From Variovorax sp. PBL-H6 (GTDB taxonomy: Bacteria > Pseudomonadota > Gammaproteobacteria > Burkholderiales > Burkholderiaceae_C): a stretch of 64,000 nucleotides of DNA. The position numbers were made by a program, and so were the translations under genes. Below are positions 24,521-32,390 of this stretch, in pieces. The notes under the pieces were generated by a model. That model ran no database searches, was not told the origin of the DNA, and saw only the letters and a list, made by a program, of their open reading frames with translations. The stretch lies in NCBI RefSeq assembly GCF_901827155.1, contig NZ_LR594659.1, forward strand, positions 3,968,001 to 4,032,000, written 5' to 3'. Each line of letters begins with the position of its first letter. Position 1 is the stretch's first letter.

Positions 24521-25704
24521 CAGGCCTCCTTCCCAGACCTGTGGCGCTGTCCGAGCAGAAACGCGAATCCGCCTCCAAGCAGGAGAAGTCCCAAGGCAGG
24601 AGCCGCGAAAGCCATCGATGAGGAGAACCTGTCGACCAACCACGCGGCGAGCAGGATGCCAAGCGACTGACCCAGGAACAGGATGCATGCGAACAGCGAA
24701 ACTGCGGTGCCGCGCGCAGCAGGTGCCATCTGGGTTGCGTTGGTTTGCAGCGTGTTGTGCAGCGCATAGAAGCCGAATCCGGCCATGAGGCAAGCCGGCA
24801 GTGCCCAGAGCCAAGCGGGTGCAAACGCGACCGTTGCGAACGCGATGCCCATACACGTTCCTCCGAGGGTCGCAAGTCCTGCTTCCCCGAAGCGACGCAA
24901 CAATAGGCGGGCGCAACGGCTATACAGCAGACCGCCTACGCCATAGAGCGCGACGATGGCGCCAGTCGCAGGCGTCGTCAAATGGAAGGTCGCCTGCAGA
25001 TGGGAAGGGATGAAGGCTAGTGCGCTGAGCGCCAACGCTCCCTCGATGCAGGTGATGACCAACACGACCCTTGCCCACGGTCTGGAAAGGACATCGAGCA
25101 CACGGCGCCCGGTGCTCCCGGCATCTGCAGTCCTGAAGTGCGAAAGCGCCCCGGCCCTTCTCGTCAGCATGGTTCCGCCAACCAGGAACAACAGTGCGAG
25201 GACGGCGAACGCCGATCGCCAGCCGAACAGTTCGCAGAGGAGTCCGCCAAACCACTGACCGCAGATCATTCCAAGCACTGTTGCGCCCAGGAACTTGGCC
25301 AGCACTTCCTGGCGAGCCTCGTAGGCAACGCTGTCACCGATCCACGCCATGGTCAACGGAATGATCCCGGCCGCCGCCATGCCCGTCAGGACCCGGCCAC
25401 CAATCAACCAACCCAGGCTCGGCGACAACGCCGCCGCTACGCATCCAACCATGCAGGCCAAGGTCGCAAAGCCAGCCACGCGAGCCTTTCCATGACGGTC
25501 TCCCAAGGGACCGTAGAAAAGCTGAAGCGCACCGTAGGCAAACGCAAAACCCGAGATGGTCCGAGCAGCCTGCCCCGTCGTCGTCGAGAACGCCTCCGCC
25601 AGCGAAGGAAGCATGGCATCGCATACGCGCAGGGAGGTCATGCTCGCGAATGCGCAGAGGCTCAGCAGCGCAAGCGTCCTCGAGTCAATGGGAGGATGGG
25701 TCAT
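24520..25704 (-). CDS. MFS transporter (drug/metabolite antiporter type)
   Basis: 394 residues from ATG 25704; a TTG at 25755 would add 17 residues but has no ribosome site. Twelve hydrophobic segments; the loop GPLGDRHGKARVAG between TM2 and TM3 is the MFS A-motif (G-x3-D-R-x-G-x-R/K) and GGRVLTGMAAAGIIPLTMAW resembles the TM4-5 region of 12-TM Bcr/AraJ-like exporters. Translationally coupled to the EamA gene. It follows the MBL-fold gene by 134 bases on the same strand, the largest gap in the operon, so an internal promoter is possible. Confidence 0.85.
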   Translation of the reverse strand: MTHPPIDSRTLALLSLCAFASMTSLRVCDAMLPSLAEAFSTTTGQAARTISGFAFAYGALQLFYGPLGDRHGKARVAGFATLACMVGCVAAALSPSLGWLIGGRVLTGMAAAGIIPLTMAWIGDSVAYEARQEVLAKFLGATVLGMICGQWFGGLLCELFGWRSAFAVLALLFLVGGTMLTRRAGALSHFRTADAGSTGRRVLDVLSRPWARVVLVITCIEGALALSALAFIPSHLQATFHLTTPATGAIVALYGVGGLLYSRCARLLLRRFGEAGLATLGGTCMGIAFATVAFAPAWLWALPACLMAGFGFYALHNTLQTNATQMAPAARGTAVSLFACILFLGQSLGILLAAWLVDRFSSSMAFAAPALGLLLLGGGFAFLLGQRHRSGKEA

Positions 25705-25838
25705 GGCGACATCAGCCTCGATTGCCGAGTCGCGGATGTCGTTCAAGGCAGTCAAGAGGGGCTCGCAATTCCTGAGTCGACGCTCATTCCGCCGCTGTGA
25801 CGAGGCTGCCGTCGGTCAGCTCCGGCACGCAACGGCTG

Positions 25839-26798
25839 TCAGCCTTCGAGCGTCTTCCACATCTCGATGTCACGCTCGGCCGTCCAGATCCGCGGATCGG
25901 CGTACTTGGTTGCCTCGTCGTAGCAGCGCGTAACGTCGAAGGGCATGCAGTGGTCGAAGATCACCCAGTGGCCGTACTTTGGCTTGAGCGCGGCAAAGGT
26001 GTCCTTGTAGATCGCGTTGAGGTCTTTGCCCGTCGAGACGCCCTTCTCGACGTTGGCATACACGTCGGAGATGAAGTCGCGCGTCTCCGCCAGGCCCTTG
26101 GCCACATCCTCGGGCGTGGTCAGAGCGGCGCCGCGGCCCGGCACCAGGGCCTTGGGCTTGAGCGCGGCGAGGTTGTTCAGCGTCTGGGGCCAATCCTTGA
26201 AGTAGGCGTCGCCGGCATAGGGCGTTGCACCGAATTCCACGAGGTCGCCGGACAGAAGTGCCTTTTCCCCGGGCAGCCAGACCACGGTGTCGCCCTTGGT
26301 GTGGCCGCGGCCGAGCTGCAGCAATTGCACCTCGAGCTTGCCGAGCCAAAGGGTCATCTTGCCGGTGAAGGTCATCGTCGGCCACGTCATGCCAGGAGGT
26401 ACCGTCTCGACGCCCGCAAACAGGCGCGGGAAGCGGCCGATCTCGCTGGCCTTGTCCTGCTCGCCACGCTCGACGATGAGGTCGTACGTGTCCTGGCTCG
26501 CGAGGATGTGTTGTGCCCCGTATGCGCTGGCACCGAGCACACGCACCGCGTGGTAGTGCGTCAGCACGACATACTTGATCGGCTTGTCGGTCACCTCGCG
26601 GATGCGACGGATCACGTCGGCCGCCATCGCGGGCGTGGCCTGGGTGTCGGCCACGAGCACGGCGTCGTCGCCAATGATGATGCCGGTGTTGGGGTCGCCC
26701 TCGGCGGTGTAGGCCCAGGCGTGTTCGGAGATCTGGCTGAAGGTGATCTTCTTTTCTTCGAGGTCGGCCTGGCTCGCGAACTTCTTGGTTTGGGTCAT
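25839..26798 (-). CDS. Metallo-beta-lactamase-fold protein with degenerate metal site
   Basis: 319 residues. The fold is clear (GIIIGDDAVLVADTQA, YVVLTHYHAVRVLG, LGRGHTKGDTVVWLPG, LLSGDLVEFG, VPGRGAAL). In the canonical HxHxDH motif the protein keeps H81 and H83 but has V85 and R86 where Asp and His are expected; H166 and D185 remain, while the last histidine (PGHG) is R222. Only a one-metal site could form from the remaining ligands. Active relatives hydrolyse esters, lactones or thioesters; a ring-opening hydrolase role is suggested by context but not by intact chemistry. It starts 31 bases after livF. Confidence 0.8.
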   Translation of the reverse strand: MTQTKKFASQADLEEKKITFSQISEHAWAYTAEGDPNTGIIIGDDAVLVADTQATPAMAADVIRRIREVTDKPIKYVVLTHYHAVRVLGASAYGAQHILASQDTYDLIVERGEQDKASEIGRFPRLFAGVETVPPGMTWPTMTFTGKMTLWLGKLEVQLLQLGRGHTKGDTVVWLPGEKALLSGDLVEFGATPYAGDAYFKDWPQTLNNLAALKPKALVPGRGAALTTPEDVAKGLAETRDFISDVYANVEKGVSTGKDLNAIYKDTFAALKPKYGHWVIFDHCMPFDVTRCYDEATKYADPRIWTAERDIEMWKTLEG

Positions 26799-26829
26799 GG
26801 GGTACTCCTGGTAGGGTCGGTTGGAAGTG

Positions 26830-27540
26830 TCAATGCGTGCCGAGGTAGGCCGCCTTGACCTTGGGATCGTTCAGGAGCGCACGGCCTGTGCCCTCCGCGG
26901 TGATGTGGCCTGTTTCCAGCACGTAGGCTCGATCCGCCACGCCCAGTGCCTGTTTGGCCATCTGCTCGACGAGCAAGATCGTCAGGCCGGCCTCGCGCAA
27001 CTGCCGAATCGCATTGAAGATGTCCTTGATGATCAAGGGCGCCAATCCGAGCGACGGCTCGTCGAGCAGCAGCAAGCGGGGTTCGCTCATCAAGGCGCGC
27101 GAGATCGCGAGCATCTGCTGTTCGCCGCCCGACAGGGTTCCAGACGACTGGTCCTGCCGCTCGCGCAGGCGCGGGAAACGCTTGAACTCGCGCTCGACTG
27201 CCGCCGCCGTCGCAGCGACGTCCTTCCTGCGCGAGTACGCGCCGAGCATCAGGTTCTCGCGAACGGTCTGGTCCGCAAAGACACCCCGCCCTTCCGGGGA
27301 CATGGCCACGCCAAGTCCAACCCGCTCATGCGCCTTGACGTTCGTGATGTCCTTGCCGTCGAGCTGGATGCTGCCTTCGGCCACCGGCTCCAGCCCGCAA
27401 ATGCTCTTGAGCAAGGTGCTCTTGCCTGCGCCATTGGCGCCGATGATCGTGACCACCTCGCCCTTGCGGACTTCCAGGCTCACGCCCTTGACGGCCTGGA
27501 TGGCACCGTAGGCAACCTTGACTGATTCGAGTTTCAACAT
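26830..27540 (-). CDS. livF: ABC transporter ATP-binding protein LivF
   Basis: 236 residues starting MLKLESVKVAYGAIQAVKGV. Walker A GANGAGKST, Q-loop, signature LSGGEQQMLAIS, Walker B LLLLDEPSLGL and the LivF-specific LVEQM near the H-loop are all present. It powers the branched-chain-amino-acid-type importer with the LivG domain of the next gene. It starts 14 bases after that gene. Gene order livK-livH-livMG-livF within a catabolic operon implies the importer carries the pathway substrate rather than amino acids. Confidence 0.94.
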   Translation of the reverse strand: MLKLESVKVAYGAIQAVKGVSLEVRKGEVVTIIGANGAGKSTLLKSICGLEPVAEGSIQLDGKDITNVKAHERVGLGVAMSPEGRGVFADQTVRENLMLGAYSRRKDVAATAAAVEREFKRFPRLRERQDQSSGTLSGGEQQMLAISRALMSEPRLLLLDEPSLGLAPLIIKDIFNAIRQLREAGLTILLVEQMAKQALGVADRAYVLETGHITAEGTGRALLNDPKVKAAYLGTH

Positions 27541-27554
27541 GCGAGTGCTCCGGT

Positions 27555-29330
27555 TCAGGCTGCGAGCGCTTCTTCGGGCTCGTCGACGCCAAGATAGGCC
27601 TCGACGACCCGGGGATTCGCCTGCACGTCGGCGGGCTTCCCTTCCGCGATCTTGATGCCGTAGTCCAACACGATGACGTGATCCGAGATGGACATCACGA
27701 GGTCCATGTGGTGCTCGACCATCAGGATGCTCACCCCGCATTTGCCTATCCGAACCAACAGCTGGCCCAGCTCGGCCGTCTCCTGCGGATTCAGACCAGC
27801 GGCAGGTTCATCCAGCAGCAGGAGTTGCGGCTCGGTCGCCAGTGCGCGTGCAAGCTCGACACGCCTCTGCAGGCCGTAGGGCAGGCTTCCTGCCGCGTGA
27901 TGGGCAAGGTGCAGCAGGCCCACCAGGTCCAGCAGCTGCAGCGCGCGGGCCCGCGTTGCGGCCTCCTGCTTCCTCGCGCCGGGTAGCGCGAGCAACGATG
28001 CGAAGAAGCCGTTCGTCATGCGGCTATGGCGACCCAGCATGACGTTGTCGAGCACTGAAAGGTCGGCAAACAGTCGCAGGTTCTGGAAAGTCCGCCCCAT
28101 CCCCATGCAGCAGATCGAGTGCACCGGCCGTCCGGAGACTTCCTGGCCGAGAAACTGGATCGAACCTTCGGTCGGATCGATCAGGCCGGTCAGCATGTTG
28201 ATCATCGTGCTCTTGCCGGCGCCGTTCGGCCCGATCAGCGCATGAATGTGCCCGCGCTGCAGCCGGAACGAGACGTCCTGGGCCGGCTTCACGCCACCGA
28301 AGTTCTTGGTAACGCCCTTCACGACCAGCAGCTCGCCCGTGCCCTCGGGACCGATGCGGGTGGGCGCCGCTGCCGCATCCGGCTTCTCGGGTGCTTCGGC
28401 CGATCGGCGGAACCACTTCGAAAGCAGACCGGTCACACCGCCCGGCATGACATAGAGCGCGAAGAGCAGGAGGAAGCCATAGAGGAAGTGCTGCGCTGAA
28501 GGCCACCGAGCCAGGGCCGCGTCGATCACCGTGAGAACGACGGTGCCGACCAACGGCCCGTACTGCGATCCGGCGCCACCAAACAGCACCAGCAGCAGGA
28601 TGAAAATCGACAGGTGGAAGGTGATGAAGTCGGAGTTGATGTACTGGTTCTGCTGCGCCACCAATGCACCGGCAATGCCACAGGTGACAGCCGCGACGAC
28701 GAACGCGATGACCTTGGCGCGATAGACGCGGACACCGACCGAGGACGACGCGATCTCGTCAGCCTGCAGCGAAAGGAGCGCTCGACCGAAGCGCCCATTC
28801 AGCAGGTTGCGCAGCAGCAGGTGCGTCAAGGCGCAGAGGACGATCCCCAGCCAGACCCATTGTTCAGACGTCAGCGGCTGCCCCTTCCACGTCAAGGCCT
28901 TGATGCCGTAGATCCCTTGGGCACCACCGAAAACATCGGTCCATTCGCCCACGAGCTTTTCCACGACGATGCCGAAGGCCAGCGTCACCATGGCAAGGTA
29001 CGGTCCCTTGACTCGCAGCGACGGCAAGGCGATCAGCACCCCGCAGACGGCGGAGATTGCGGCGGCCATCACGAGCGCGAGCCACGGGTTCATTTCGGTG
29101 CGCGTCGTCAGCAGTGCGACCGCATAGGCACCGGCTGCGAAAAGACCTGCCTGGCCAAGAGACTTCTGTCCGGCATAGCCCACCAGCACATTCATGCCGG
29201 CCGCACAGAGGTAGTAGACGCACATCATGAAGACGATGCGCAGGTAGTAGTCGTTCCCGAAGAGAGAGGTGATGCCGACCAGTGCGGCGGCGACCAGGAC
29301 GACGCCCAGGAGATGTTGACCGCGCTTCAT
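27555..29330 (-). CDS. Fused LivM permease-LivG ATPase
   Basis: 591 residues. Residues 1-305 are a LivM permease with about ten hydrophobic segments and the loop GYAGQKSLGQAGLFAAGAYA; 306-332 are an Ala/Pro/Glu-rich linker; 333 to about 585 are a LivG ATPase with Walker A GPNGAGKST (367-375), Walker B LLLLDEPAAGLNP and the terminal VEHHMDLVM. The signature motif is LPYGLQRRVELARAL, where LivG usually has L-S/P-Y-G-x-Q-R. M-G fusions occur in other proteobacterial HAAT transporters. The start overlaps the livH stop (ATGA). Confidence 0.93.
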   Translation of the reverse strand: MKRGQHLLGVVLVAAALVGITSLFGNDYYLRIVFMMCVYYLCAAGMNVLVGYAGQKSLGQAGLFAAGAYAVALLTTRTEMNPWLALVMAAAISAVCGVLIALPSLRVKGPYLAMVTLAFGIVVEKLVGEWTDVFGGAQGIYGIKALTWKGQPLTSEQWVWLGIVLCALTHLLLRNLLNGRFGRALLSLQADEIASSSVGVRVYRAKVIAFVVAAVTCGIAGALVAQQNQYINSDFITFHLSIFILLLVLFGGAGSQYGPLVGTVVLTVIDAALARWPSAQHFLYGFLLLFALYVMPGGVTGLLSKWFRRSAEAPEKPDAAAAPTRIGPEGTGELLVVKGVTKNFGGVKPAQDVSFRLQRGHIHALIGPNGAGKSTMINMLTGLIDPTEGSIQFLGQEVSGRPVHSICCMGMGRTFQNLRLFADLSVLDNVMLGRHSRMTNGFFASLLALPGARKQEAATRARALQLLDLVGLLHLAHHAAGSLPYGLQRRVELARALATEPQLLLLDEPAAGLNPQETAELGQLLVRIGKCGVSILMVEHHMDLVMSISDHVIVLDYGIKIAEGKPADVQANPRVVEAYLGVDEPEEALAA

Positions 29331-30250
29331 ACCTTCTCCACCAGCTTCTTGCCGAACAGTCCGGTCGGACGGAAGGCGAGTACCAGGATCACAAGCGCGA
29401 AGACGGCAACCTCGCGCCACTGTGCCTGCCACAGGTTCACGAGCGACTCGAGGACGCCCAGAACAAAGCCGCCGATCACGCAGCCCCGTGGGTTGCTCAG
29501 GCCGCCGATCATGGCGCCCGAGAAGCCCTTCAGGCCCACGGTCAGGCCCATGAAGAGGGAGGCCTGCGCAATCGGCGCGAGAAGGAAGCCTGAGAGGCCT
29601 GCAAGCGCCGAGCTGATGACGAAGGCGCCGATCATCACGGCGTTGGTGTTGATGCCCATGAGGCTCGCGACGTTGCCGTTGGCCGCGACGGCGCGCATGG
29701 CCTTGCCCACCATTGTCTTGTTCATCACGAAGTCGAACCCGATCATGATGACCACCGCAACAACCAGCGTCAGGAGTTCCTGGGGACGAACGCCCACGCC
29801 CATCAGCCGGATCACCGAATCACCGAGCGGTCCGGGCACGACCACCGGCTTGGGTCCCCAGATGGCCAATCCGATGCTTTGCAGGATGACCCCGAAACCG
29901 AGCGTGCTCATGACCCATGCCATGCCCGGCCGTCCGGCGAATGGCCTTACGCCAACCGCATAGAGCAGCCAGCCAAGCAGTCCCATCACGCCGAGTGCCG
30001 CCAGAAGTGCAAGCAACTGGGCGCCGGCGCCGGGGAGTGCCTGACCGAAGGTGGTCGAGGTCACGGGAAGGCCCAGAACCAGAAAGAGCGCGCTCATGCC
30101 GATGAATGCACCCGCAGACACGAACTCGCCGTGCGAGAAGTTCAGGGTCTTGGTGGTGGTGAACGTGATGCTGAAACCCAGAGCGACCAGCGCGTAGGCG
30201 CCGCCCACGGCCAAGCCACTGAGAATCGCCTGCAAGAGCGCCTCTGTCAT
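29327..30250 (-). CDS. livH: ABC transporter permease LivH
   Basis: 307 residues, hydrophobic throughout, opening LLQAILSGLAVGGAYALVAL and containing GFSITFTTTKTLNFSHGEFV and GMAWVMSTLGFGVILQ; RAVAANGNVASLMGIN is the EAA-like cytoplasmic loop that contacts the ATPase. With the LivM domain it forms the membrane channel. It follows livK by 63 bases with a GC-rich hairpin between and overlaps the LivMG gene by four bases. Confidence 0.94.
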   Translation of the reverse strand: MTEALLQAILSGLAVGGAYALVALGFSITFTTTKTLNFSHGEFVSAGAFIGMSALFLVLGLPVTSTTFGQALPGAGAQLLALLAALGVMGLLGWLLYAVGVRPFAGRPGMAWVMSTLGFGVILQSIGLAIWGPKPVVVPGPLGDSVIRLMGVGVRPQELLTLVVAVVIMIGFDFVMNKTMVGKAMRAVAANGNVASLMGINTNAVMIGAFVISSALAGLSGFLLAPIAQASLFMGLTVGLKGFSGAMIGGLSNPRGCVIGGFVLGVLESLVNLWQAQWREVAVFALVILVLAFRPTGLFGKKLVEKV

Positions 30251-30271
30251 AGTTGCCTCCGAGATGACTGG

Positions 30272-30292
30272 CGGGCCGCAGGATGCGGCCCG
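30272..30292. promoter_or_regulatory. Intercistronic hairpin between livK and livH
   Basis: Perfect 8-base-pair stem CGGGCCGC/GCGGCCCG with a five-base loop and no T-run on the minus strand. Such stems after binding-protein genes commonly protect the 3' end of the upstream message so that the receptor is made in excess over the membrane parts. Confidence 0.5.
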
Positions 30293-30313
30293 GATATGCG
30301 AGATCCGTTCTTG

Positions 30314-31510
30314 TTATTGCTTGAAGTCCGCGCCCTTCAGTGAGCCGATGATCGGGTCCGTGTACGGCATCAGCTTGCCATCCTTCCAGCGAATCCACAC
30401 AAGATCCTTGGCCGTCAGGGCTTCGTGATTGGTCTTGCTGAACGGCTTGTCGTAGGTCTTGAGCACACCCTGGACAGGGGTCTTCAGGTCTTCCAGGGCA
30501 ACGCGAACGGCCGAGCCGTCAATACTGTTGGCCTGCTTGACCGCGGCAGCGTAGAGCAGCACCGAGTCATAGCCATGGAGCGCGAACGAGAACGAGCCCG
30601 GTGCCTTGAGCTTGGGACCCACGCGGTCAAACAGCTTTTGCTGTGCAGGGGTGCGCGTCTCGCCGACGGTGCGCATGAAGATCGGCTTCTCGGCCAGCGT
30701 CTTGCCCGCTGCGTCGTAGAAAGTGATGTTGTCGGCGGCCCAGGAGGTCAGCACCAGCGGGAAGTAGTTGATCTTCTCCATGCTGCGCACCAGCTGCGCG
30801 ATCGGCGTGCCTTGTGCCCACACAACCACGGTGTCGACGCCGGCAGACTTCATCTTGCTGAGCTGGGAGGTCATGTCGGTGTCGCCGACGCCGAAGCGTT
30901 CGGTCGCGGCGATCTTGATGTCCTGCACCTTGGCGAGCTCTTCCATGTCCTTCAGGCCACCCTGGCCATAGCCCGTGGTTTCCGCCATCAGGCCGACCAC
31001 CTTCGACTGGGCGGTGTTCTTCTTCACGTAGGCCATCAGAGCTGCCACCTGTTCGCGGTCGACCATTGACACCCGGAACATGTAGTTGTCGGCGCCGGGG
31101 CTCATGGGCTTGGTGATGTCAGTGCCCGAGCCCACATTGCCGATGACGGGAATCTTCTTCTGGTTCGCAATGTGCTTCCACGCCATGGCGTTGCCTGAAT
31201 TCGTCGGGCCGAACACCGCCGAGACCTTTTCGCTGTCGACCAACTCGCTCATGTTCTGAATCGACTTCGGGGGCGCTGACGTGTCGTCCCGGGTCACGAG
31301 CGAAAGCTTCTTGCCGAGCACGCCGCCGGCAGCGTTGATGTCCGCGATCGCGGCTTCCATGCCCAGCACGGCGGCTTGGCCGCTCTGCGCGGAAGGCGAC
31401 GCGGACAGATCGCCGTTGTAGCCCAGCTTGATGTCCTGGGCACTTGCAGCAGTTGCCGCAACAAGGCTGGCGGTCAGAACGGCCCGCTTGAAGAACGTTG
31501 GGATGCTCAT
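30314..31510 (-). CDS. ABC transporter substrate-binding protein (LivK/HAAT type)
   Basis: 398 residues from ATG 31510, which has GGAG about six bases upstream and begins a Sec signal peptide (MSIPTFFKRAVLTASLVAAT, cut after ASAQ). The mature protein starts DIKLGYNGDLSASPSAQSGQ and keeps the type I periplasmic-binding fold with VSAVFGPTNSGNAMAW and ATERFGVGDTDMTSQLSKMK. Relatives bind amino acids, aromatic acids, amides and urea; the ligand here is unknown but should be the substrate of the operon. Confidence 0.92.
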   Translation of the reverse strand: MSIPTFFKRAVLTASLVAATAASAQDIKLGYNGDLSASPSAQSGQAAVLGMEAAIADINAAGGVLGKKLSLVTRDDTSAPPKSIQNMSELVDSEKVSAVFGPTNSGNAMAWKHIANQKKIPVIGNVGSGTDITKPMSPGADNYMFRVSMVDREQVAALMAYVKKNTAQSKVVGLMAETTGYGQGGLKDMEELAKVQDIKIAATERFGVGDTDMTSQLSKMKSAGVDTVVVWAQGTPIAQLVRSMEKINYFPLVLTSWAADNITFYDAAGKTLAEKPIFMRTVGETRTPAQQKLFDRVGPKLKAPGSFSFALHGYDSVLLYAAAVKQANSIDGSAVRVALEDLKTPVQGVLKTYDKPFSKTNHEALTAKDLVWIRWKDGKLMPYTDPIIGSLKGADFKQ

Positions 31511-31584
31511 GGCTGTCTCCTCTTTGGTTTTTGAACTCTGCGAGTTCTGGGGTTGCAAACTAGGAAAGAAACGATCGTTGGAAA

Positions 31585-32361
31585 TCAGGAGGCAAGGAAG
31601 CCTCCGTCGATGGGGAGCGTCACGCCCGTCACATAGGTGGCCATGCTCGATGCAAGAAAGACCACCGGGCCCACCAACTCCTCAGGTTGTCCGACGCGAC
31701 CCATCGGCGTGCGCAACATGAATTTGTCGAGACGCTCCGGCGCTTCGCGCGTGTAGGAAGTCATGGGCGTATCGATGACCCCGGGTGCAATCGCGTTCAC
31801 GCGGACGCCGTCTTTCGCCAACTCGACTGCCAACGCTTGCGTCATCAGCTTGACCGCGCCCTTGGAGGGAGAGTAGCCCACGACGTTGGGAATGCCCGTA
31901 CTCGAGGCGATCGACCCCACGTTGATGATCACGCCCCTGGTCTCTTTGAGCGCGCCCAACCACGCATGAGTTGGAAGGAAGGTGCCCATCACGTTCACGT
32001 TCAGGGTGCGCTCGAGGTTCGAGGCGGCCTCCGGGCTGTCCAGGCCTTCGCGGATGATGATGCCGGCGTTGTTCACCAGGATGTCGATGTTTCCGACTTC
32101 GCTTGCAACAGTGAGCGCCAGTGCCTGGCAAGCATCCCGTGAGGTCACGTCCAGCTTGTACGCAGCAGCCTTTCCGCCGTCAGCGTTGATTTCGGCTGCA
32201 ACTGCCTTCGCGTTTTCATGGATCAAGTCCGTGACGACTACGACGGCTCCCGCCTTTGCAAGGCCCCTGGCGATGGCCTTGCCGTTGCCCTGCCCCGCTC
32301 CGGTCACGAGTGCGATTCGACCGCCGAGCACCTTGGGCGCCATGAGTTGAGAGATTTCCAT
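31585..32361 (-). CDS. SDR-family oxidoreductase
   Basis: 258 residues. Classical SDR: TGAGQGNGKAIARGLA (TGxxxGxG), D in VTDLIHENAK suggesting NAD(H), NNAG, catalytic Ser in INVGSIASSTG and Y-x3-K in GYSPSKGAVKLM, then IAPGVIDTPM. It oxidises a secondary alcohol or reduces a ketone. It lies 29 bases after the KstD-like gene and 74 before the livK start, so the two redox enzymes probably act on the same ring system in succession. Confidence 0.9.
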   Translation of the reverse strand: MEISQLMAPKVLGGRIALVTGAGQGNGKAIARGLAKAGAVVVVTDLIHENAKAVAAEINADGGKAAAYKLDVTSRDACQALALTVASEVGNIDILVNNAGIIIREGLDSPEAASNLERTLNVNVMGTFLPTHAWLGALKETRGVIINVGSIASSTGIPNVVGYSPSKGAVKLMTQALAVELAKDGVRVNAIAPGVIDTPMTSYTREAPERLDKFMLRTPMGRVGQPEELVGPVVFLASSMATYVTGVTLPIDGGFLAS

Positions 32362-32390
32362 GTGTCTGTCCTGCGTTGTGGGTCTGCAGA

